Assembly: GCA_016840405.1 (NCBI GenBank)
Contig: JAEOSK010000018.1
Span: forward strand, 1 to 54,847
DNA: 54,847 bases
Direction: 5' to 3'
DNA from: Candidatus Hermodarchaeum yapensis
GTDB lineage: Archaea > Asgardarchaeota > Hermodarchaeia > Hermodarchaeales > Hermodarchaeaceae
Below the pieces are notes generated by a model that had not been told where the DNA came from, did no database searches, and saw only the letters and a program-made list of their open reading frames with translations. The position numbers were made by a program, and so were the translations under genes. This document shows, piece after piece, positions 18,170 to 26,531 of the stretch (within the stretch, counting starts at the first letter, position 1; every line of letters begins with the position of its first letter).

Positions 18170-20188
18170 TTAGTCAACAATCTCGTAGTATCGCAGTTCA
18201 AACACTGTTGGATCTAAACCCACTAGTAACTCGTTTTCTCCATCGTTATCGATATCTCCAATTATCACGACTTCTACGCTAACATCTGGATCTGAAACAG
18301 TATATTCAATCCAATTTCCTTCGCTAAATTCATAGTATCTTATAGTCTGGTCAGATGGACGGGTGGGTATATCTTGAAGCCCGATAGCCAGCTCATTTAA
18401 TCCATCGTTATCTAGATCTCCGATAGCTACATGATAAATAGATGTACCGTGAGTTTCGTCTGTCCATCCTCCAGGGACATCGGACACAATATGTTCACAC
18501 CAGTTGTTGTCTTCAAGCTTGTAAACACGTACCTCGTTCTGATTTGCACTATACGCTCCCCAAGCAATTTCTGTTTTACCATCATTATCAACATCTCCGG
18601 TATCTATTCCCCAACTGGTTGGTGGGTCAAGAATGTCGTTACGTGTCCAAGTGCCTGAATCAAATTCGTAGTATGATAAAACTTGATATGTTCCTCCCAT
18701 TCCTGCATATACAAGTTCATTCAACCCATCGTGGTCAATGTCAGCAATTTCTATGCCATCACATTCGCCAAGGTTATTTTCAATATTAAATTGGTTCCAG
18801 GACCCTGTTTCATATTCGTAATAACTTAGTTCGTAACCTGAGCCTTGCATGGTTCCCACTGCGACTTCGTTTTGTCCATCATTATCGATATCACCAATGG
18901 CCACAGCCAATGTGGTTCCATCAGGATTAGCTATGTTATACTCATTCCAACTAGTTCCATCGAATTCATAATATTTGAGTTCATACCCTTGTGAATCGTA
19001 TATGAATGCAACTGCAATTTCATTTAGTAGATCATTATCTACATCTCCGATTGCTAGTTCCCAACCCCATACAGAGTTTTCAACTATGATCTCTTCATTC
19101 CAGCTCTCTGATTGATATTCATATATTCGGATTTGCGCAGTATGGCTTGGTGTATTTATTAATACGGCAATCTCGTTTTCGTTATCGTTGTCAACATCGC
19201 CAATTTTTACTCCACGATATCCAATTTTTCCATCAAAGTCAGCGATATTAAATTCATTGGTTTGGTCATAGCTAATGAAGGTTTGATCTATGTGTAATGA
19301 TGAAATAATCTTGTTACCTTCTGTCTGATCGTTATCTACGACTCGAAGGACAATTATGGTCGATGTGTCGTCTGGGATATCAGCAGTAAAAAGTCTGTCA
19401 ACATCTGGATTTCGAAATTCGAGAATAGGAATCCACGAATCACCGGATTGAAGTTGGAAGATAAATGCTCCATCAGTATCATCGGAGGGAAAATTAGCGT
19501 GCCCAAAAATGTTGAGTACTGTATTTTGGCGTTCTTGTAGGTCTTCGAAAATAAATATCCAACCAAGTTCTGTTGTGTCATCTCTGGGTTTTTTGGTTCC
19601 ATGCGTGTTCTTTTCTTCATTTAGTATTTCATAAGTTCCATCCACGAGGTAAGTACTGACATACGAACCTGAGGTCGTTCCAAAACCGATTATCGGATCT
19701 TGATATTCACTATCAATTGCCTCAATGTCTGGAGGAGGTGAAGGCCCTTCAACTGTAACAGTTCTGGAATCTGACGAACCTGATTTAGCTCGTTGTGCTT
19801 CACTGAAAATTCGAATTTCATAAGTGCCAGGACTACCGGTCAGTTCCCAAAAAACTGAATAGAATTCATCTTTCAGGAGATTTTGGGATTGTGGGTGATC
19901 TCCAGCAATGATTTGGAAATTTGAACCATCTACTGTGTTGAAGTCATTGGACCCTTCTCCAATGCTATATTGAACGTATGAATTGACAGTTCCTGCATCG
20001 TCTCCTTGACACAGGATGTTACCTGAAACCGTGAAACTACCTTCATATTCAATTATGGTTCCGTCAGATGGTGCTGTAATTTCCACTCTTAGTGTGGCTT
20101 TGGGTGGTCGTTTAGATTGAGTGATTGTGATTGATGTAAAAATTAAAAGACCCATGAATAATGCAATAGTTAGGTTTCTTCTCTTCAA
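18170..20188 (-). CDS. Secreted FG-GAP/VCBS repeat protein
   Basis: A large secreted protein with a signal peptide (KRRNLTIALFMGLLIFTS). An Ig-like region (ITAPSDGTIIEYEGSFTVSG) and a middle beta-rich domain lead to seven repeats in the last 340 or so residues. Each repeat carries a calcium-binding D-x-D-N-D/H-G core: GDVDNDNENE, GDVDNDLLNE, GDIDNDGQNE, ADIDHDGLNE, GDVDNDGKTE, GDLDNDGLNE and GDIDNDGENE. Seven copies fit an integrin-alpha-like seven-bladed propeller. There is no C-terminal anchor, so it is probably released or held by a partner. The GTG at 20206 lies inside AGGAGGG; the TTG at 20188, eight bases beyond that ribosome site, is the better start. Confidence 0.85.
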   Translation of the reverse strand: MKRRNLTIALFMGLLIFTSITITQSKRPPKATLRVEITAPSDGTIIEYEGSFTVSGNILCQGDDAGTVNSYVQYSIGEGSNDFNTVDGSNFQIIAGDHPQSQNLLKDEFYSVFWELTGSPGTYEIRIFSEAQRAKSGSSDSRTVTVEGPSPPPDIEAIDSEYQDPIIGFGTTSGSYVSTYLVDGTYEILNEEKNTHGTKKPRDDTTELGWIFIFEDLQERQNTVLNIFGHANFPSDDTDGAFIFQLQSGDSWIPILEFRNPDVDRLFTADIPDDTSTIIVLRVVDNDQTEGNKIISSLHIDQTFISYDQTNEFNIADFDGKIGYRGVKIGDVDNDNENEIAVLINTPSHTAQIRIYEYQSESWNEEIIVENSVWGWELAIGDVDNDLLNEIAVAFIYDSQGYELKYYEFDGTSWNEYNIANPDGTTLAVAIGDIDNDGQNEVAVGTMQGSGYELSYYEYETGSWNQFNIENNLGECDGIEIADIDHDGLNELVYAGMGGTYQVLSYYEFDSGTWTRNDILDPPTSWGIDTGDVDNDGKTEIAWGAYSANQNEVRVYKLEDNNWCEHIVSDVPGGWTDETHGTSIYHVAIGDLDNDGLNELAIGLQDIPTRPSDQTIRYYEFSEGNWIEYTVSDPDVSVEVVIIGDIDNDGENELLVGLDPTVFELRYYEIVD

Positions 20189-20233
20189 CCGAGAATCCCT
20201 CCTCACCTAATATTAACTATGTATTGGTTAATT

Positions 20234-20244
20234 CTTTTTATAAG
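20234..20244 (-). promoter_or_regulatory. TATA-like promoter element of the FG-GAP gene
   Basis: On the minus strand the bases read CTTATAAAAAG, a good archaeal TATA box, about 45 bases before the preferred TTG start. A purine-rich Shine-Dalgarno (AGGAGGG) lies between. Direct copies of GTTAATT flank the box. Confidence 0.4.
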
Positions 20245-20308
20245 TTAATTGGTTTCTTTTGAAAATTAGCATATTACGGTTACTGGCTTCTACTGAAATT
20301 CTTGGTCA

Positions 20309-21499
20309 TTATATTTTATTTAGAATTTCTAGAGCTCTTTCGATATCTTTGGTTGTATTGTACAAGTGTGGTGAGAAACGGAGTAACCCTTCACGGAATG
20401 CAATGAAGATGTTTTCTTCTTGGAGATGTTTGAAGATGGTTTTATTCCGCTCAGGTTCACGGTGACTAATGAGAATGATTGCAGTTCGGTCTTCTTTCGC
20501 TTGGGGGCTGTGAATGGTGTATTTGCTGGAATCTAATCCCGTGAGGAATTGATCAACGAGCTTTGCATTGTGATTATTAATTTGGTCTAGCCCCTGTTCA
20601 TGAAGGTATTTGATGCTTTCAGTCCAGGGAAGGAAGTTGAAGAAGTTGGCAGTACCAAAGACATCGTATTGGGGGGCACCGATATTAGAGAGGATTTGGT
20701 ACTCCCGCATTTTGTCCATTTCTCGGTCGCCTTGCATGGCTAGCCAGTAGGTTTGGTTATAATCTAACTTATCGATCAAATCTCGTTTCATCCAAGCGAA
20801 ACCGGTGCCATAGGGTCCGCAGAGCCATTTGTAACCTGTACAGGTGATGGCGTCCACAGGGTGTTTGGATACGTTGAAAGGTTGACCGCCTAGGCCTTGT
20901 GTGACGTTGAGGAGAAACAGCAAATCGTGTTCATGACAGGATTTTCCGATGGCTTTCGCATCGAATTGATACCCAGTAAAGGAATCGACCCAGGTTGCGT
21001 TTAGAATCTTTGTAGCGGGTGTTATGGCTTTGATGACGTCCGTGACATCAAGGGCGTGCCCTTCAGGTTCAATTTCTCGTACAATGATCCCGCGTTTCCG
21101 AAGATATAGCCAGGAGAGTATACTGGCAGGGAAATCGCCTTTGACGAGTAAGACTTCATCCCCCTTCCTCAAAGGAATGCCGTTGGCCCACAGATGAATC
21201 CCATAAGTTGCACTGTTACCTAAGATGATTTCTTCCTCAGGTGCTCCTATTAGTTTGCCTAAAGCGGTTTTCAGTTGCTTTGGTGATTCTACGAAAACTG
21301 CTTCGCTTAATCTGTAGGGTTGAAGGTTCAGTTTGATAGCTTCTTCTGCAGCCTTGAGCGCCACCCTTGGCATGGCCCCAATACTTGATGCATTAATCCA
21401 GGTTTTGTCGTGAAAGGGTCCAAAATCATCAACAAACGGTTTCATGAGTGATATGTCCCCATAGGCTTTATTAGCTCTTACCTTAAGAATCCTCATCAT
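20309..21499 (-). CDS. Class V aminotransferase-fold PLP enzyme
   Basis: A 396-residue fold-type I PLP enzyme of the class V aminotransferase/cysteine desulfurase/isopenicillin-epimerase group. The Schiff-base lysine is in CTGYKWLCGPYGTGF. WINASSIGAMP at the N-terminus and FSPHLYN near the end fit the group. Where the family has Asp pairing with the PLP ring nitrogen (DxxQ), this protein reads LLNVTQGLGG, so Asn replaces Asp. No active-site cysteine segment of a NifS type is obvious. The reaction is unknown, with epimerase, lyase or desulfurase all possible. Confidence 0.82.
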   Translation of the reverse strand: MMRILKVRANKAYGDISLMKPFVDDFGPFHDKTWINASSIGAMPRVALKAAEEAIKLNLQPYRLSEAVFVESPKQLKTALGKLIGAPEEEIILGNSATYGIHLWANGIPLRKGDEVLLVKGDFPASILSWLYLRKRGIIVREIEPEGHALDVTDVIKAITPATKILNATWVDSFTGYQFDAKAIGKSCHEHDLLFLLNVTQGLGGQPFNVSKHPVDAITCTGYKWLCGPYGTGFAWMKRDLIDKLDYNQTYWLAMQGDREMDKMREYQILSNIGAPQYDVFGTANFFNFLPWTESIKYLHEQGLDQINNHNAKLVDQFLTGLDSSKYTIHSPQAKEDRTAIILISHREPERNKTIFKHLQEENIFIAFREGLLRFSPHLYNTTKDIERALEILNKI

Positions 21500-21530
21500 A
21501 TCATTTCACTATTCGAACGGAGTTTTCACT

Positions 21531-22364
21531 GTGAATTTGCTATCAATCACCACCCCTCCATTAGCAGTGTTAATTGACCAACGGGGCTACCAACTTGAAG
21601 CTATATTAGATGTCATGCACCGAATGCTGAAGGAGTCTCTTATCGATGGTTTTGAATTCCAAAACCTTGCTGAATGGGATGCTACTGGACCACCCAAGGA
21701 TAAGGCCAAATTTGAAGTTCGACTTAAAGTCTGGGAGACTTGTGAGAAATACTCAGTTGATGAATTATCTGTGATTTTAAAGGAATCAAAACTACCAATC
21801 TTATCAGTTCATGCGAATCGAGACGTTGGAATCCACCTATGTAGTGATAAACGACGTGAAATCCAACGGGGTGAACGTCTTATTCATGATTCATTGAATC
21901 TCGCACAACAAGTGGGAGCACGAGTATGTGTCTTCCACCTTTGGGACACTTGGAAACACCAATTCGACCCTGCATTTCTTCAACGAACATTAGAAACAAT
22001 TGCGGATGAATATCCAAAAGTGAAGGCGGCTGTGGAAAATGTACCAATTAACCTACCGAACCATACTCCCTTTGAAGTAGTGAAAGAGTTTGAATGGATA
22101 ACGTTGGATCTTCGTTGGGCGGGGATGTATAATGAACTAGACAAGTTTGCAGAGGTTAGTAACCGTATCGTCAATGTGCATTTAAGAGGGCGCCTAGAAA
22201 CTGCAAAATGGGCTATCCATCATGCTCCCTTCACGTTCTATGAAGTACTCAATCTGCTTAGAAGCGAGTGGAATTTTTCAGGGCTTCTGACAGTTGAACC
22301 TGAGGGCGGACTGAAGGGTGCTGAATGGGCTGATTTTACAGCAGCTATGACTTCGATACGGTGA
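21531..22364 (+). CDS. Sugar phosphate isomerase/epimerase-like TIM barrel protein
   Basis: A 277-residue TIM barrel of the xylose isomerase-like/AP endonuclease 2 family. Recognisable strands are LPILSVHANRDVGIHL, ARVCVFHLWDTW, KAAVENVP (a metal-ligand Glu), ITLDLRWAGMY, IVNVHLRGR and LLTVEPEGG (a second Glu). These His, Asp and Glu residues match a divalent-metal site. It probably isomerises or epimerises a sugar or polyol; a DNA-repair role is less likely. The start is GTG at 21531 behind GGAG. It is divergent from the PLP enzyme gene with about 30 bases between. Confidence 0.75.
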   Translation: MNLLSITTPPLAVLIDQRGYQLEAILDVMHRMLKESLIDGFEFQNLAEWDATGPPKDKAKFEVRLKVWETCEKYSVDELSVILKESKLPILSVHANRDVGIHLCSDKRREIQRGERLIHDSLNLAQQVGARVCVFHLWDTWKHQFDPAFLQRTLETIADEYPKVKAAVENVPINLPNHTPFEVVKEFEWITLDLRWAGMYNELDKFAEVSNRIVNVHLRGRLETAKWAIHHAPFTFYEVLNLLRSEWNFSGLLTVEPEGGLKGAEWADFTAAMTSIR

Positions 22365-22401
22365 ATATCAAGAATTTAATTTCATTCGGTGTAATCGATG
22401 A

Positions 22402-22623
22402 TTAGTCAGAATAGTCTTCTAGGGGGCACCAGTCAGGAATCGTGAAACCTGCTTGGATGAGGTCTTCGAAACTGATGATGAATTTTGCACCGGTTACCAG
22501 ACTGGGATGAGCGCAATAGAGAGCGACTTTTCCACTCCCTGATTCACCTTGATTCCGCACGTAGGGGCATTCAATACAATTCTCAACGACAATGAGTTTC
22601 TTGTTGGTTTCACATTCAGCCAT
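22402..22623 (-). CDS. Small cysteine-rich protein, probable zinc binder
   Basis: A protein of about 73 residues with conserved-looking cysteines: CIECPYV, ALYCAHP and IPDWCPLEDY. Short proteins ending IPDWCPL with a preceding CxxCP are widespread in anaerobes and archaea but have no assigned function; a zinc or metal site is inferred. An in-frame GTG at 22632 gives a slightly longer form; the ATG at 22623 is preferred. No clear ribosome site is seen, so expression may be leaderless. Confidence 0.6.
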   Translation of the reverse strand: MAECETNKKLIVVENCIECPYVRNQGESGSGKVALYCAHPSLVTGAKFIISFEDLIQAGFTIPDWCPLEDYSD

Positions 22624-22682
22624 TATATTCACATTCTGGGTGAGTGTTATCGGGTAAGCCGGAACTTACCCCACAAAAGTGT

Positions 22683-23240
22683 TCAGGTGTTGCCAGGCTT
22701 CGGAGGATAAACTTCATCCTGATCGAGTGCAATAAATTTGTTGCCTTGATTAACGATACGAATCCCCTCTCGATTTTCCCACCGGATTAAACCTATAAGT
22801 GATAACCAAAAACCGGATATTGATGCCCCCATAATGAATGAGAACAATGCTAATGTCATTGACACAAAAAGTGGATTTAGCCAGGAGTGAAAGGGCCATA
22901 GCCATGCTATTACACCAAAGATTGGAATCCAAATTATCATAGCTATGAGGGCATTCCGTGTTGCTTTTGTTTGTCCGAAAGGTTTGGGCACAAAGAAGGG
23001 AAGCCGTTTAAGCCAACCTAATGTATATCGAATTTGTAAAGCCCAACTGGATCCTAACCCACAGAAGAAAAGGATAAGACCTAGAGGATTGAAGAAGAAT
23101 ACGAGAAACCCAGAAAATATGATCCACCAGACAATTAGGATCCATATACTACTCCAAATGATGTTAACAATCCAGTATCGGTTTCGCAGAATATCCCCCG
23201 GGCTTATACTTGTCTCTTCTAGTTCTTTTCCCTCGTCCAT
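22683..23240 (-). CDS. Four-helix integral membrane protein of unknown function
   Basis: About 185 residues with four hydrophobic helices in two pairs: WIVNIIWSSIWILIVWWIIF and the following FNPLGLILFFCGLG, then a basic loop (KRLPFFVPKPFGQTKATRN), then NALIAMIIWIPIFGVIAWLW and a last helix. The tail is hydrophilic (ENREGIRIVNQ to PPKPGNT). I do not recognise the family. The ATG at 23240 is chosen because GGTGG lies eight bases upstream; a TTG at 23267 would extend it by nine codons. It is divergent from the old yellow enzyme gene. Confidence 0.65.
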   Translation of the reverse strand: MDEGKELEETSISPGDILRNRYWIVNIIWSSIWILIVWWIIFSGFLVFFFNPLGLILFFCGLGSSWALQIRYTLGWLKRLPFFVPKPFGQTKATRNALIAMIIWIPIFGVIAWLWPFHSWLNPLFVSMTLALFSFIMGASISGFWLSLIGLIRWENREGIRIVNQGNKFIALDQDEVYPPKPGNT

Positions 23241-23404
23241 AGTGTGAACCACCAGTTGGTAATTCAAATACTTTTTCTTCCGTTGATGATAAAAACTTAA
23301 TCAATTCTATAGCATATTATAAAGTAGGTATTTTCGAAGGTGATATTATTCCTAGTTTACTTGATTCATTAAAGGTAAAGGGTGTATTCTTTAAAAACCG
23401 CCTT

Positions 23405-24319
23405 GTGCTTCCTCCTATGCTTCAAGATGCTGCCACTGTGGAGGGTGGAGTAACTGAGAAAGTCATAAAATTCTACGAAGAACGGGCAGAAGCGGTGGGA
23501 TTGATTATTGTTGAGTGCACTTATGTGACGTTAACCGGACAGCAGACCAAACGACAATTGGGCATATATGATGATAGTTTGGTTCCTGGTCTGAAAGAAT
23601 TAGTGAAACGTATTCAACCTTTTAACACGCGTATTGTGATTCAGTTGAATCATGCAGGAATAAAAACTGATCCGAAACTTGGCATTGAGAAGGTTGCACC
23701 TTCTGCCATGGAGGGGGCACGAGAACTCACTGTACAGGAAATCGAAGTCTTGACGTTTGCGTTTAGTCGCGCTGCAGAACGGGCTGCTAACGCAGGATTT
23801 GATGGCGTGGAGATTCATGGGGCACATGGATATCTGTTGAACCGGTTCGTTTCATCCATCTCGAATCTTCGAACTGATGAATATGGTGGGAGCTTGGAAA
23901 ATCGGATGCGATTTCCGCTTGAGGTGGTTCGGGAAATCCGAAGGCGTATTGGGTCAAAATTATTGCTTTATCGGCTGGGGTCGGTGGATTTGCAGATGAT
24001 GGGAATCCAGATTGAAGATTCGCAACAGTTTGCCAAAGCGTTGGTTCAAGCGGGTGTTGATATATTGGATGTGTCGGGGGGTTTGTGTGGTAGCGCACCG
24101 GCTTCTCTCGAAGGAACAGAGGGTTATTTCGTGCCGCAAGCTCTAGCTATAAAACAAGTGGTCGATGTACCTGTGATTGGTGTCGGTGGCGTGAAAACTC
24201 CTCAGTACGCGAATCAGGTGATTCAAGAGGATAAAGTGGATTTCATTGCGGTTGGGCGAGTCTTACAAAATGATCCCTATTGGGCTATCAAGGCAGTGAA
24301 ATCCCTGAAAGCTGGATGA
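23405..24319 (+). CDS. Old yellow enzyme family NADH:flavin oxidoreductase
   Basis: An FMN-binding TIM-barrel ene-reductase. Motifs are LPPMLQDAAT, VIQLNHAG, the strongly conserved HGAHGYLLNRF...NLRTDEYGGSLENRMRF, and the C-terminal phosphate site VGRVLQNDPYWA. It is the single-domain type, lacking the iron-sulfur and second flavin domains of 2,4-dienoyl-CoA reductase. The first usable start is GTG at 23405. However, the frame stays open upstream and encodes the expected first strand (SLKVKGVFFKNRLV) back to about 23348 without any ATG, GTG or TTG. A GGTG ribosome site precedes an ATT at 23348. It is followed after nine bases by a SagB-type gene, making a flavoprotein operon. Confidence 0.88.
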   Translation: MLPPMLQDAATVEGGVTEKVIKFYEERAEAVGLIIVECTYVTLTGQQTKRQLGIYDDSLVPGLKELVKRIQPFNTRIVIQLNHAGIKTDPKLGIEKVAPSAMEGARELTVQEIEVLTFAFSRAAERAANAGFDGVEIHGAHGYLLNRFVSSISNLRTDEYGGSLENRMRFPLEVVREIRRRIGSKLLLYRLGSVDLQMMGIQIEDSQQFAKALVQAGVDILDVSGGLCGSAPASLEGTEGYFVPQALAIKQVVDVPVIGVGGVKTPQYANQVIQEDKVDFIAVGRVLQNDPYWAIKAVKSLKAG

Positions 24320-24328
24320 GGTGACACT

Positions 24329-25072
24329 ATGTCTGAGAATATTGGTCCAGAATTTTATAGCAATACAAAGTATGACCGAGAAACTCTCCCGCGTGGAAAA
24401 TTAGACCTTTCAACTAAACCACCCCAATTCAAAACCTATGACTCAGTTACACGTGTTCGGTTACCTGGACCCCAGCTAGAAGAAGGGCCAGGGTTTTGGG
24501 GGCTTCTGAAAGGTCGGCGGAGTGTACGGGCTTTTACTGAGAAACCCATTTCTAAAGAACAGTTATCTCAGATTCTTTGGGCGACTCAAGGCATTAGCAA
24601 AGCATTCGTACCAGCGTATGGAGGAACGATTGGATTGCGAACAGCTCCTTCAGCTGGTGGACTATACCCGATTGAGACGTATCTGTGCGTCAATAAAGTC
24701 ACAGACTTGGAGCCAGGTATCTACCATTATTCAGTGGCAGAAAGAGAACTGGAACTCATTAAACCTGGTAAATTTGGAAAGGAACTGGCTGAAGCCGCCT
24801 TAGGGCAGAGTATGTTAGCTAAGGGAAACGCCGTGTTTATTTGGACGGCGATTTTTGAGCGTTCGAAATGGAAGTACAAGCAACGGGCATTTCGTTATGT
24901 GTTTCTTGATGTTGGGCATATTGCGCAGAATCTAGCTCTAGCTGCGGAAGGTGTAGGACTAGGCAGTTGTCAAGTTGCAGCATTCTATGATGATGAAGTG
25001 AATCAATTGTTAGAGATTGATGGGAAAAACGAAAGTGTCCTGTATCTCAGTGTAATTGGCGAAAAACGATGA
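24329..25072 (+). CDS. SagB-type nitroreductase-family oxidoreductase
   Basis: A 247-residue nitroreductase-fold protein of the SagB/ThcOx dehydrogenase subgroup. FMN phosphate binding is seen in KGRRSVRAFTEKPISKEQL, the LRTAPSAGGLYPIETYL signature is diagnostic of the subgroup, and the end has AAEGVGLGSCQVAAFYDDEV. SagB proteins dehydrogenate azolines in bacteriocin operons, but stand-alone archaeal copies are not linked to that, and no cyclodehydratase is present here. A GAGGTGA site precedes the ATG. It is co-transcribed with the old yellow enzyme, so the two may act in one reduction pathway. Confidence 0.88.
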   Translation: MSENIGPEFYSNTKYDRETLPRGKLDLSTKPPQFKTYDSVTRVRLPGPQLEEGPGFWGLLKGRRSVRAFTEKPISKEQLSQILWATQGISKAFVPAYGGTIGLRTAPSAGGLYPIETYLCVNKVTDLEPGIYHYSVAERELELIKPGKFGKELAEAALGQSMLAKGNAVFIWTAIFERSKWKYKQRAFRYVFLDVGHIAQNLALAAEGVGLGSCQVAAFYDDEVNQLLEIDGKNESVLYLSVIGEKR

Positions 25073-25103
25073 GGTTGGTGGCACCAGAAGCGTCTCACAC
25101 GAT

Positions 25104-26402
25104 TTACTTCGGGGATGGTCGTCGAATGCGATAAAGAAAAATCGCGAAGATAATCGCTACGATAGCAAGTACACCAGTGATAGTAAAGGCTAAGAAGTAA
25201 CTTCCAGTGAAGTCGACGATAAGTCCTGCAGCAAGGGCACCTGTGATTCCAGCAACCCCGTAGGCCGTGAAGAGAACACCGTAATTTGATCCAACATTCT
25301 TGGTCCCATAGTAATCAGCGGTGGATGAGGGGAAGAGGGCAAAATTTCCACCAAAGCAGAAACCCACTAAAGATGCTACGATCATGACAGTAATCCAGCT
25401 CGCGTAAGTTGTGCTAAGAAAAGCGAAGCCGAACATGCCAATAGTGAGTAGAGTGAACATAATCACCATGGTAGATACTCTTCCAATGCGGTCTGAGAGA
25501 GCACCCCATACGATTCGACCGATAGCATTGAAGATTGACATAACGCCGACGATTATGGACGCGATTACTCCCCAAATCGGAAGACTTGAAGTGAGGGGAT
25601 CAATAGCTGCGGCAGCGGATTTTACATTCCCTAAGGTCATGAGACCCGCTGTGGCTGCGAAGAGAAACATGAACCATAATAACCAGAACACAACCGTTAC
25701 AATCATTTCTCTTGGAATGTAATCTTTACCTTTGGCGTTTGCTGTACCTGGTGAAGAGGTGTATCCTGGTGGTGTCCATCCAAGTGGGGGGTTGGTTAGT
25801 AATTGTGATCCAGAGACGACTAGTACAAAGTACAATATACCTAGGATTATGAAAGCTCCACCAACAAGTGGAAATATCATTGGTAAACTTAGTAGCCATG
25901 TTTCGACGTAACCCATGACAAGGGCACCAGCCCCGAATCCAGCAACGGCAACACCGGTAATGAGTCCTTTCTTGTCTGGGAACCATTTTACAAGGGCTGC
26001 AATGGGGCAAACGTAGGCAAACCCAATACCAGCTCCGGCAATTATTCCGTAAGTAAAAATAAGCCAAGCTGTACCGATAATTGGATTACCTTGACTGATG
26101 ATATCAACAAGCCCAGCAAGGAGGTAGCCAGTAGCGAGTAATATTCCGCCAAGTGTAGCTACTTTTCGTGGACCAATTCGGTCCTGATAGTAACCAGCGA
26201 TAATCATGAACGTTGCGAAGGAAGCGAGACCTGCTGCGAATGGTAGTTGGGTTAAGAGGGAGGGCCAGACATAGATGCCTTCTCGTAGAGCGGCTTGAAA
26301 GATTGACCAAGCATAGATTGATCCCAGACAGACTTGGATAATGAGGGCACCTAATACGACAAGATAACGTCGAGAGCTACTGATTTTGATTTCCTCTGAC
26401 AT
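25104..26402 (-). CDS. OFA-family MFS transporter (oxalate/formate antiporter-like)
   Basis: A 12-helix major facilitator of about 432 residues. The N-terminal signature (SSRRYLVVLGALIIQVCLG, then SIYAWSIF) is that of the oxalate:formate antiporter family. MFS motif A is seen as QDRIGPRKV between helices 2 and 3, and a second copy as SDRIGRVSTM. It probably exchanges or imports small carboxylates; the real substrate is unknown. The ATG at 26402 follows GGTG at good spacing; an upstream TTG at 26423 is less likely. It stands alone between convergent and co-directional neighbours. Confidence 0.87.
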   Translation of the reverse strand: MSEEIKISSSRRYLVVLGALIIQVCLGSIYAWSIFQAALREGIYVWPSLLTQLPFAAGLASFATFMIIAGYYQDRIGPRKVATLGGILLATGYLLAGLVDIISQGNPIIGTAWLIFTYGIIAGAGIGFAYVCPIAALVKWFPDKKGLITGVAVAGFGAGALVMGYVETWLLSLPMIFPLVGGAFIILGILYFVLVVSGSQLLTNPPLGWTPPGYTSSPGTANAKGKDYIPREMIVTVVFWLLWFMFLFAATAGLMTLGNVKSAAAAIDPLTSSLPIWGVIASIIVGVMSIFNAIGRIVWGALSDRIGRVSTMVIMFTLLTIGMFGFAFLSTTYASWITVMIVASLVGFCFGGNFALFPSSTADYYGTKNVGSNYGVLFTAYGVAGITGALAAGLIVDFTGSYFLAFTITGVLAIVAIIFAIFLYRIRRPSPK

Positions 26403-26531
26403 AGCGATACACCATCCATGCAAGGTAATGCAGAATCTTTGAGTAAGACGACATCAGCACAGTTTGATAATTTTAATAAGTGTTAGGAACCAGCCAGAAA
26501 CTTCTGTCACCAATCAATAAGAATAAGTTAA

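Noticed and set aside
24329..25072. SagB-type gene as part of an azoline-peptide cluster
   Set aside because: No cyclodehydratase (SagC/D, YcaO) or precursor peptide gene is nearby.
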